Shown here: piece by piece, positions 23,755-30,181 of the stretch
Numbering within the stretch: the first letter of the stretch is position 1
Layout: every line of letters begins with the position of its first letter
Assembly: GCA_046483285.1 (NCBI GenBank)
Contig: JAWODN010000087.1
Coordinates: 1 to 30,181, forward strand
Direction: 5' to 3'
Source of the DNA: CAYRTV01 sp046483285
GTDB lineage: Bacteria > Acidobacteriota > Aminicenantia > Aminicenantales > Aminicenantaceae
DNA length: 30,181 nt
Notes under the pieces: generated by a model
Databases searched by the model: none
Seen by the model: only the letters and a program-made list of their open reading frames with translations
What the model was told of the DNA's origin: nothing
Program-made: the position numbers and the translations under genes

Positions 23755-24642
23755 ATGAAGGACAGCCCTGTAGATCTGCATATCCATTCCAATAAAAGCA
23801 GCGACGGTGATTTCAGCCCTTTCCGTATAATACAGTTGGCTTCGCAATATAAATTCGGGGCTGTTTCTATTGCGGATCACGATACGGTTGCGGCTTATCC
23901 GGAGGCCCTTGAATGGGGAGAGATATACGGAGTGGAAGTCATTCCGGGCATTGAGTTGACCACCTTGTATAAAAGCCGGGAATTTCATCTTTTGCTCCCT
24001 TTTGTCGATTGGAAATCAAAAAAGCTCCATGAACTTCTTCGAACAGCCCGCAAGAGGCGGATGGAGGAGGCCGAGGCCAGGATTGCGCGGCTGCAGGAAG
24101 CTGGATTTGCTATCCGCCTTCGCGAGGTGGAGAGGGCGGCTTCTCCTTTTCCGCCCCTTGGGGTGACCATAGCTCAAGTTTTGCTGGATAAAGCGGGGGA
24201 TCAGCCTGAAGACCTAATGAGGAAGTATTCACACCTTCCGGACGGAAGATCCGCTCCCTATCAATTTTACTGTGATTATTTTGCGGAGGGAAAACCTGCT
24301 CATGTTTCCCGCAGAAATATCCAGCTTGCGGATGTATTAAATGAGGTGCGGGAAACCGGAGGTGTTCCGGTGCTGGCTCATCCCGGGGCCTCTTTTCAAA
24401 ATGTAACCGGAGCCGAATTGAGGGAATTGAAGGGTAAAGGGCTGGAGGGATTGGAAGTTTACACATCTTACCATAATCACAAAAAAACCGGTTTTTATAA
24501 AAAACAGGCAGAGGCGTTGGATTTAGTGGCCACCGCCGGTTCCGATTTTCACGGTTCCATCAAGCCGGATATTCCATTTGGATGTATTAAAAACGGCGAC
24601 AGCCGGATGATAGAAGATTTGAAAGGAAGGATAAAAGCTTGA
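23755..24642 (+). CDS. PHP-domain phosphoesterase (TrpH/YciV-like)
   Basis: The 295-residue protein has all the PHP metal motifs: DLHIHSN (H9, H11), IADHDT (D41, H42, D43), PGIELTT (E67), LAHPGA and GSDFHG. The closest known type is TrpH/YciV (RNase AM), a 5'-3' exonuclease that trims 5' ends of small RNAs and hydrolyses 3',5'-bisphosphates; a polymerase-associated role is unlikely since it stands alone. The insert between the PHP halves (about 85-190) is helical and variable. It starts six bases after purC and its stop overlaps the TTG of the CvpA gene, so it is part of a tight operon. Confidence 0.88.
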   Translation: MKDSPVDLHIHSNKSSDGDFSPFRIIQLASQYKFGAVSIADHDTVAAYPEALEWGEIYGVEVIPGIELTTLYKSREFHLLLPFVDWKSKKLHELLRTARKRRMEEAEARIARLQEAGFAIRLREVERAASPFPPLGVTIAQVLLDKAGDQPEDLMRKYSHLPDGRSAPYQFYCDYFAEGKPAHVSRRNIQLADVLNEVRETGGVPVLAHPGASFQNVTGAELRELKGKGLEGLEVYTSYHNHKKTGFYKKQAEALDLVATAGSDFHGSIKPDIPFGCIKNGDSRMIEDLKGRIKA

Positions 24643-25175
24643 TTTCCAATTGGCTGGATGTTGGGCTTCTTTTGATTCTGGCGGTTTTTTTTATGGTGGG
24701 AATTATCAAGGGATTCGCCCGCCAGCTGATAGGTTTGGCTGCGATTGTGGCCGGGTTGGCGGCGGCTCTGCTTTACTATCCTCAGGCCGCCGTTCTGTTC
24801 GAGCCTCTAGTTGCCAGGGAGGTTTTTTCTCATTTCCTGGCTTTTGCCGCCATTTTTTTGATTTTCCTCTGCCTGGGATGGCTGATTTCCCGGATGATCG
24901 GCCGGGCTATCAAGGGGCCTCTTGAGTTTTTCAATCACATCCTGGGCGGAGGATTGGGAATTGTCAAAGGAGTTTTGCTTTGCGGAATCATCTGTTTTTC
25001 CTTGTTGGTTTTCTCAGTGGCCCCCAGAATTTTAAAGGAATCCTCTTTAGCCCCTTTATGTCTGGAAATGACCCGCTATGCCGTGGATATAATTCCCAGG
25101 GAATTAAAGGAGGAGTTCAGCCGGGCTTACCATGAAATCACCGGCAAGAGAGAACAAAATGAAAGAGAAATATAA
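24639..25175 (+). CDS. CvpA family inner-membrane protein
   Basis: The 178-residue protein has four hydrophobic segments in the CvpA arrangement. It begins NWLDVGLLLILAVFFMVGII and continues KGFARQLIGL, the hallmark of the family; a later part is FFNHILGGGLGIVKGVLL. CvpA proteins are linked to colicin V production and to envelope or bile stress, but their molecular role is unclear. The start is a TTG, supported by AAGGAAGG eight bases upstream and a four-base overlap with the preceding stop. The next in-frame ATG would remove the first helix. The 3' end overlaps the Fis-type gene by 17 bases. Confidence 0.85.
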   Translation: MISNWLDVGLLLILAVFFMVGIIKGFARQLIGLAAIVAGLAAALLYYPQAAVLFEPLVAREVFSHFLAFAAIFLIFLCLGWLISRMIGRAIKGPLEFFNHILGGGLGIVKGVLLCGIICFSLLVFSVAPRILKESSLAPLCLEMTRYAVDIIPRELKEEFSRAYHEITGKREQNEREI

Positions 25176-25383
25176 ATCATTGAATCTTCATCAAAAGATG
25201 TCCATATTGGTCCAGGAACTGGCGGATCATGAGCTGCCCTTGAAAGAATCAGTGAACGAATTCGAGAAATTGTTTATCGCCGCATACGAAAAGAAATACA
25301 AGGGAAACAAAACCCGCATGGCCGAGGCCATGGGGATCCACCGAAATACTCTGCATAATCTTTACAAATCGCTCGATATGTAG
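25159..25383 (+). CDS. Fis-type HTH DNA-binding protein (small)
   Basis: The product has 74 residues from this start. The C-terminal third, GNKTRMAEAMGIHRNTLHNL (49-68), is a clear Fis/NtrC-type helix-turn-helix (HTH_8). The N-terminal part is a short helical region, as in free-standing Fis-like proteins, with no receiver or AAA+ domain. An ATG nine codons upstream is possible, but GAGAG sits before the chosen one. It overlaps the CvpA gene by 17 bases, suggesting coupled expression, and ends 69 bases before the groESL promoter. Targets are unknown. It could act as a nucleoid protein or local regulator. Confidence 0.82.
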   Translation: MKEKYKSLNLHQKMSILVQELADHELPLKESVNEFEKLFIAAYEKKYKGNKTRMAEAMGIHRNTLHNLYKSLDM

Positions 25384-25452
25384 AGGGCTGGTCAGCCGCA
25401 CCTGGTCCCTTCCCAGGTTTAGCAATCAAAACAATTGATCGCTAATCCCCTC

Positions 25453-25481
25453 TTGACAACATGCTTTGAATTTTTTATATT
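25453..25481 (+). promoter_or_regulatory. groESL promoter
   Basis: TTGACA (25453-25458) and TATATT (25476-25481) with a 17-base spacer form a near-consensus sigma-70-type promoter. The -10 box runs straight into the CIRCE-like operator, so repressor binding would block polymerase. Confidence 0.8.
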
Positions 25482-25506
25482 AGCACTCTCTGCAGCTATC
25501 TGCTAA
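25480..25506. promoter_or_regulatory. CIRCE-like HrcA operator with degenerate right arm
   Basis: The CIRCE consensus is TTAGCACTC-N9-GAGTGCTAA. Here the left arm is perfect (25480-25488), the spacer is nine bases, and the right arm is ATCTGCTAA (25498-25506), with six of nine matching. Position and sequence point to HrcA heat-shock control of groESL. Confidence 0.75.
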
Positions 25507-25527
25507 TTTAACCGAAAGGAGGCATAA

Positions 25528-25812
25528 ATGAAAATTGTTCCATTGCATGACAGAGTTCTTTTAAAACGGCAGGAAGAGAAGGAAACGAAAAAGGGAGGCA
25601 TTATTATTCCCGATACGGCCAAAGAAAAGCCGTTGGAAGCTGAGGTGGTGGAAACCGGAAAAGGCCGGGTCGAAGGTGATAAAGTCATCCCCCTGGAAGT
25701 GAAAAAGGGAGACCGGGTCTTGATCGGAAAGTTCAGCGGAACGGAAGTGGCTATCGCTGATGAAGAGTATGTGATAGTCCGGGAAGATGAAATTCTAGCC
25801 AAAATTTCCTAA
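25528..25812 (+). CDS. groES: Co-chaperonin GroES
   Basis: This 94-residue lid of the GroEL chamber has LHDRVLLKR at the start, the mobile loop KGGIIIPDTAKEKP (about 26-39) that contacts GroEL, and the IGKFSGTEVAIADEEYVIVR C-terminal part. Length is standard (94-97). GAAAGGAGG is a strong ribosome site. It is first in the operon behind the CIRCE-like operator and 24 bases ahead of groEL. Confidence 0.97.
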   Translation: MKIVPLHDRVLLKRQEEKETKKGGIIIPDTAKEKPLEAEVVETGKGRVEGDKVIPLEVKKGDRVLIGKFSGTEVAIADEEYVIVREDEILAKIS

Positions 25813-25836
25813 CCAGGTGAAAAGGAGGAGTATTAA

Positions 25837-27477
25837 ATGGCAAAACAAATAACATTAGGAGCTGAAGCGAGACAATCTCTTTTAAGGGGAGTCAACGCTT
25901 TAAGCAATGTGGTCAAAGAAACCCTGGGACCCAGGGGAAAAAATATCGTTATTGAAAAAAAGTTCGGCTCACCGACCAGCACCAAAGACGGTGTGACGGC
26001 GGCTAAAGAGATAGATTTAGAAGATCCTTTGGAAAATATGGGGGCGCAATTGGTTAAAGAAGTCGCCTCAAAAACTTCCGATGTGGCCGGGGACGGCACC
26101 ACAACAGCAACGGTCCTTGCCCAAACCATATATGGAGAAGGGTTGAAATATGTCACTGCCGGTGCCAATCCGACCTTGATCAAAAAGGGAATTGATCTGG
26201 CCGTTTCAGCCGTAGTTGAAGACATGAAAAAGATGAGCCGGGACGTCAGCGGAGAAATGATCGCTCAGGTGGGCGCAATTTCGTCCAATAATGATAAATC
26301 TATCGGCAAAATCATCGCCCAAGCCATGGATAAAGTGGGAAAGGACGGAGTCATTACGGTTGAAGAAGCCAAAGGGTTGGAAACCAACCTGGAGGTGGTG
26401 GAAGGGATGCAGTTTGACCGCGGCTATCTTTCTCCCTATTTCATTACGGATTCCGACAGAATGGAATGCGTGCTGGAAAACCCTGTGATCCTGCTCTTGG
26501 AGAAGAAAATCAGCAATTTACGTGAGATGCTGCCCCTGCTGGAAAATGTCGCTAAAATGAACCGTCCCCTGCTGATCGTGGCTGAAGATGTGGAAGGCGA
26601 AGCCCTGGCGACACTTGTGGTTAATAAGCTGAAAGGCACATTCCAGTGTGTGGCGGTGAAGGCACCCGGCTTCGGCGACCGAAGAAAGGCCATGCTGGAA
26701 GATATTGCGGTTCTTACCGGCGGACAGGTCATTACCGAAGATATCGGTGTGAAACTGGAAAATGTGACCATGGATTGGCTGGGGGAAGCGAAAAAAGTGG
26801 TGGTGGATAAAGACAATACCACCATCGTCGAAGGCTTGGGAAATACGGAAAATGTTCAAGCCCGCATCAAGCAGATCAGAACCCAGATCGACGAGACCTC
26901 TTCGGATTACGACCGGGAAAAGCTTCAAGAACGCTTGGCCAAATTGGTCGGCGGAGTGGCTTTGATCAAAGTCGGCGCCGCCACCGAGACTGAGCTGAAA
27001 GAGAAAAAAGCCCGGGTGGAAGACGCGATGCATGCCACCAAAGCAGCCGTAGAAGAAGGCATTGTTGCCGGTGGAGGAGTCACCCTCCTGAGGAGCCAGA
27101 AGGCGCTGGATAATTTGAAATTGGAAGGCGATGTGAAGATCGGTGTGAATATAGTCCGGCGCGCCGTGGAGGAACCGTTGCGCCAGATCGCTAAAAACGC
27201 CGGTTTTGAGGGTTCCATCGTGGTGGAGAAAGTCAAAGAGAATAAAGAAACTGATTTCGGTTTTAACGCTTTAACTGAAAAGTATGAAGATTTGGTGAAA
27301 AGCGGAGTTCTCGACCCCACAAAAGTGGTGCGGACAGCCATCCAAAACGCCGCCAGTATCGCCGGTGTGCTGCTGACGACGGAAGGTTTAGTGGCGGATA
27401 TCCCCGAAGAAGATAAATCTGAAGGCGCGCCGCCCATGCCTCCCGGAGGAATGGGAGGAATGGGAGGAATGTATTAA
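25837..27477 (+). CDS. groEL: Chaperonin GroEL
   Basis: This 546-residue ATP-dependent chaperonin is of standard length. Visible marks are TLGPRGKN, the ATP-site DGVTAAKEI and VAGDGTTTATVLAQ, the apical segment PLLIVAEDVEGEALATLVVN, VKAPGFGDRRKAML, the AAVEEGIVAGGGVTLLR block and the flexible GGMGGMGGMY tail. AAAAGGAGGAG precedes the ATG. It is co-transcribed with groES and ends at a strong terminator 36 bases later. Only one groESL pair is seen in this window. Confidence 0.98.
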   Translation: MAKQITLGAEARQSLLRGVNALSNVVKETLGPRGKNIVIEKKFGSPTSTKDGVTAAKEIDLEDPLENMGAQLVKEVASKTSDVAGDGTTTATVLAQTIYGEGLKYVTAGANPTLIKKGIDLAVSAVVEDMKKMSRDVSGEMIAQVGAISSNNDKSIGKIIAQAMDKVGKDGVITVEEAKGLETNLEVVEGMQFDRGYLSPYFITDSDRMECVLENPVILLLEKKISNLREMLPLLENVAKMNRPLLIVAEDVEGEALATLVVNKLKGTFQCVAVKAPGFGDRRKAMLEDIAVLTGGQVITEDIGVKLENVTMDWLGEAKKVVVDKDNTTIVEGLGNTENVQARIKQIRTQIDETSSDYDREKLQERLAKLVGGVALIKVGAATETELKEKKARVEDAMHATKAAVEEGIVAGGGVTLLRSQKALDNLKLEGDVKIGVNIVRRAVEEPLRQIAKNAGFEGSIVVEKVKENKETDFGFNALTEKYEDLVKSGVLDPTKVVRTAIQNAASIAGVLLTTEGLVADIPEEDKSEGAPPMPPGGMGGMGGMY

Positions 27478-27512
27478 CCCGACCGGTTGACCGGTTGAAT
27501 AATCACAAAGCC

Positions 27513-27546
27513 AAGCCCCGGGTTGCCGCCCGGGGCTTTTTTTTTT
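27513..27546 (+). terminator. groESL rho-independent terminator
   Basis: AAGCCCCGGG (27513-27522) pairs perfectly with CCCGGGGCTT (27529-27538) around a six-base loop, followed by eight T (27539-27546). Just before it, GACCGGTT is repeated (27481-27497). Confidence 0.93.
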
Positions 27547-27614
27547 ATCATTACCGTTTTTCTTGCGGCAAGGAGCGGGGGGCTTTGAAGATGACGGGGA
27601 GGGCGGGATTATGT

Positions 27615-27620
27615 TATAAA
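27615..27620 (+). promoter_or_regulatory. Possible -10 box close to the lptFG start
   Basis: TATAAA lies seven bases before the ATG, with no purine-rich ribosome site between. No good -35 box is seen. It is listed because mfd and the ppiC gene show the same layout. Confidence 0.3.
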
Positions 27621-27627
27621 AGAACGC

Positions 27628-29979
27628 ATGTTCAGGATATTCGACCGCTATATTTTCCGGGAGATTGTCCCTCCTTTTTTGCTTGGGCTGCTGGTTTATT
27701 CTTTTGTGCTCCTGATGAATCAAATCCTGCTGCTGTCCGAAATGTTCATCGCCCGGGGAGTCTCGCTGGAAGCGGTTTTGTCTTTATTGATTTTTTTAAT
27801 CCCCTCCATATTGGCCTTCACCATCCCCATGTCGGTGCTGATGGGAATTTTGGCCGGACTGAGCCGGATGTCCACCGACGCCGAAATCACCGCGTTTCAA
27901 ACCCTGGGGGTGGGAACTCACCGTTTGCTGCGGCCCATTTTGATTTTCAGTTTTTGCGGGTGGATTTTGACGTCGTTTTTGAGCCTTTATATGGCTCCCA
28001 GGGCCAATCATAACTGGGTCAAGACCCTATCCGAATCGGTTTTGGCCAAAGCCCAGATCGACATTCGCCCCCGGGAGTTTTATGAAGCGATTCCTCATAC
28101 GGTGATTTATTTGCAGGATATCGCTCCGGATAACAGCTGGGAAAATATTTTTGTTCACTTCACCCGTCCACACAGGGACCCGCAATTGATTTTGGCGTCC
28201 CGGGGAAGTTTGAATTTTTTCCCGCAGAAAAAAAGGGCTGTTCTCGAGCTTCATGAGGGGGCGGTTCATTCTTTTTCTCCATCCAATCCGGAAAAATACA
28301 GTGTTACGGTGTTTGAGCGCTTGGAAGAGGAATTGGATATAGAAAATATATTCCCCAGTTTCAGCCAGGAAAAAAGAGAGCGGGAAAAAGACATTTTTGA
28401 GCTGCATTCTGACCTTGCTGAAATGAAGAACCGGATGGAAAAGTTTTCCGGCCCGGAACAAGAATCTCCGGTGTTTTTAACCATGCAGCGGCAGATAAGA
28501 ACCACCTTGGTCGAGATCCATAAAAAGTGGGCCCTCCCTTTCGCCTGCTTTATTTTTGCATTTTTGGGGATTTCCTTGGGGGTGACAACGCGCAAGGGAG
28601 GCCGAACCAGCGGCTTCACTTTAAGCATTGTGATTATCATTTTTTACTATATCTTGATTCAAGCGGGGGCCAGCCTGGCCGTCGAAGGGCGGATATCCGC
28701 TTTTGCCGGAATTTGGAGCGCGAATATCATTTTAAGTTTTACCGGTGTTTATGCTTTTTTGTCGTCAGGAAAAGAACGCCATTGGCAGAGAGCGCTGCGC
28801 TGGGTGCGGGAGAGATTCCCCCGTTGGAGGGGCCGGTTTTTTTCACTGGACCTGCCCCGGATATCGCTTCGATTCCCCAACATTCTCGACCGCTATACCG
28901 CACGGAAATACATCGCGGTTTTTTCCCTGGTTTTTATCAGCACTTTATCCCTTTTTGTTATCATCACTTTTTTTGATCAGATCGATAACGTTTATGAGCA
29001 TAATAAGCCTCTTTCTCTCTTTTTTGAGTACATTTGGTATAAAATACCGGATTTCATTCATTATGCGCTGCCCATATCCGCTTTGACTTCCGTCTTGCTG
29101 AGCCTGGGCCTGATGACGAAATTCAATGAAATAACCGCCATGAAGGCTTCGGGGATCAGTTTATACCGGGCGGTTTTTCCGGTCCTTCTCCTTTCAGGGC
29201 TGGTGAGCTTTTTTTCTTTCTACCTGCAGGAAAACATCCGGCCTTATTCCAATAAAAAAGCCGAGGAAATTTGGAACCGGATCAACGACATCCCTCCGCG
29301 GAGCTACAACCGCTTGGACCGCAGATGGGTGGCGGGCAAGATTCAAGACAGGCTCTATTATGACGGCCTGCGAATGTATTACTATAAATATCTTGATCCC
29401 ATCGCTTCTGTTTTCAGTCATATAACCATTCTGGAAATTGATTCGCAGGACTGGTCTGTCAAGCGGAGGATGTATGCTGATAAAGGCCGCCTCAGTGGGC
29501 ATGAGCTTTTAATGAGCGGCGCATGGATCAGGCGCTTTGAAGACAGCACGCCGAGTGAATTCATCCTCCGGGAAAAAGACCAGCTTCTTTTAAATGAAAC
29601 CAAGGATTATTTCATCAAAGACTGGAAAGAACCGGACCAGATGAATTACGGGGAATTAAAGCGGTACATTCATGACATCAAAGAAAGACAGTTCGATACC
29701 GCCCGGCTTGAAGTCGACCTGCATTCCAAAATTTCGTTTCCCCTGGTCAGTTTAATCATGACCCTTTTGGGCGTTCCCTTTGCTTTTTCCATGGGGAAAC
29801 GCGGGGCGCTGGTGGGAATCGGTTTGAGTGTGATCATTGCGATGATTTACTGGGGGACTCTGGGTGTTTTTCAAAGCATGGGTTATGCAGGGTATCTGCA
29901 GCCTTTTTTTGCTGCTTGGGGGCCGAATTTTCTTTTCGGCTTGCTGGGGGTGTATTTGATGCTGACCTTACGAACCTGA
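27628..29979 (+). CDS. Fused LptF-LptG lipopolysaccharide-export permease
   Basis: The 783 residues comprise two homologous YjgP/YjgQ-type permeases in one chain. The first (about 1-375) starts MFRIFDRYIFREIVPPF and has SVLMGILAGLSRMSTDAEIT; the second (about 415-783) starts NILDRYTARKYIAVF and has SVLLSLGLMTKFNEITAMKA. Each should give six membrane helices around a periplasmic jellyroll domain; the halves are joined by an Arg-rich cytoplasmic linker (about 376-414). LptF and LptG are normally separate proteins of about 360 residues that form the LptB2FG complex, which extracts LPS from the inner membrane. Here the heterodimer would be built in. LptB is not in the window. The gene starts 81 bases after the groEL terminator and ends at a repeat element. 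Confidence 0.92.
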   Translation: MFRIFDRYIFREIVPPFLLGLLVYSFVLLMNQILLLSEMFIARGVSLEAVLSLLIFLIPSILAFTIPMSVLMGILAGLSRMSTDAEITAFQTLGVGTHRLLRPILIFSFCGWILTSFLSLYMAPRANHNWVKTLSESVLAKAQIDIRPREFYEAIPHTVIYLQDIAPDNSWENIFVHFTRPHRDPQLILASRGSLNFFPQKKRAVLELHEGAVHSFSPSNPEKYSVTVFERLEEELDIENIFPSFSQEKREREKDIFELHSDLAEMKNRMEKFSGPEQESPVFLTMQRQIRTTLVEIHKKWALPFACFIFAFLGISLGVTTRKGGRTSGFTLSIVIIIFYYILIQAGASLAVEGRISAFAGIWSANIILSFTGVYAFLSSGKERHWQRALRWVRERFPRWRGRFFSLDLPRISLRFPNILDRYTARKYIAVFSLVFISTLSLFVIITFFDQIDNVYEHNKPLSLFFEYIWYKIPDFIHYALPISALTSVLLSLGLMTKFNEITAMKASGISLYRAVFPVLLLSGLVSFFSFYLQENIRPYSNKKAEEIWNRINDIPPRSYNRLDRRWVAGKIQDRLYYDGLRMYYYKYLDPIASVFSHITILEIDSQDWSVKRRMYADKGRLSGHELLMSGAWIRRFEDSTPSEFILREKDQLLLNETKDYFIKDWKEPDQMNYGELKRYIHDIKERQFDTARLEVDLHSKISFPLVSLIMTLLGVPFAFSMGKRGALVGIGLSVIIAMIYWGTLGVFQSMGYAGYLQPFFAAWGPNFLFGLLGVYLMLTLRT

Positions 29980-29991
29980 TCACTTTTTAAA

Positions 29992-30181
29992 CCTGAATTA
30001 TTCATAAAAAAATTGCGATGCTTTTGCAAGCCCTTTTTTATCAGCAATTAGCATGTTTTTTAATAAAAGTTCAAATAGAAAGTTTTTCATTTTCATATTT
30101 TTATTTTAATCGCAATTTTTTTACCCTTCGGGCGGGCCGGCTCTCACCGCATCTGCTTTGTTGCAGGGCATTCGCAGTGAA
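29992..30181 (+). mobile_element. A+B repeat element, unit 4 (cut by window end)
   Basis: The left end CCTGAATTATTCAT (29992-30005) is followed by a complete module A (30006-30122) with perfect 14-base inverted ends AAAAAAATTGCGAT and ATCGCAATTTTTTT. The first part of module B follows (CCCTTCGGGCGGGCCGG onward) until the window stops. It sits 12 bases after the lptFG stop and might also serve as its transcript end. Confidence 0.65.

Noticed and set aside
25399..25420. ACCTGG/CCAGGT hairpin after the Fis-type gene as a terminator
   Set aside because: The stem is only six bases and is followed by just three T; too weak to call.
1..30181. tRNA or rRNA genes
   Set aside because: I saw no cloverleaf with a GTTCRANNC arm or CCA-type 3' end and no rRNA-like blocks in the intergenic spaces.

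Overview
The window comes from a Gram-negative (diderm), probably anaerobic bacterium of medium GC content. The evidence for two membranes is a SurA-type chaperone, an EnvC-like factor, an LPS-export permease and a predicted outer-membrane beta-barrel. A flavodiiron protein suggests an O2- or NO-detoxifying anaerobe. The gene mix, especially the CBM9/DUF5916 protein and the repeat-rich intergenic spaces, reminds me of Aminicenantes/Acidobacteriota-like lineages, but that placement is a weak inference. Nearly every gene belongs to a recognisable housekeeping family.

Layout. 1-422: 3' end of an IS630-type transposase, then a dispersed repeat (D). 423-866: aroQ. 894-2060 (-): exported class-I glutamine amidotransferase-like protein. 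2061-2942: repeats only. 2943-5084: CBM9/DUF5916 barrel protein. 5178-10751: mfd, a PpiC lipoprotein and a SurA-like chaperone, then a terminator shared with a convergent unknown exported protein (10767-11318, -). 11319-12085: nested, inverted repeat elements. 16574 down to 12086 (-): an envelope cluster of flippase-like membrane protein, EnvC-like factor, S41 peptidase-like protein and YibQ-like deacetylase. 16575-17146: hairpin-rich non-coding DNA and the second copy of repeat D. 17147-18526 (-): sodium symporter. 18774-25383 (+): glycerate 2-kinase, flavodiiron protein, an unknown protein, PgeF, purC, PHP phosphoesterase, CvpA and a Fis-type HTH protein. 25453-27546: groESL with promoter, CIRCE-like operator and strong terminator. 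27628-29979: one gene encoding fused LptF and LptG. 29992-end: another repeat element.

How the genes fit together. Much of the window serves the envelope: folding of exported proteins (PpiC, SurA), division-linked peptidoglycan turnover (EnvC-like, S41-like, YibQ-like), peptidoglycan quality control (PgeF) and LPS transport (LptFG). In the EnvC-like and S41-like proteins the residues normally needed for catalysis are replaced, so this cluster looks more like a scaffold or activator module than a protease/hydrolase set.

The least expected signal is in the non-coding DNA. A family of about 254-bp elements (2087-2340, 11764-12016, a nested form at 11369-11696, and one entering at 29992) has 14-bp terminal inverted repeats of the CCTGACCTATTCAT type. 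Each consists of an AT-rich module A with its own covarying inverted ends, followed by a GC-rich, quasi-palindromic module B. A filled-site/empty-site comparison between the two copies of repeat D suggests that a minimal form inserts with a 4-bp TTAG duplication. No transposase for it is visible here.
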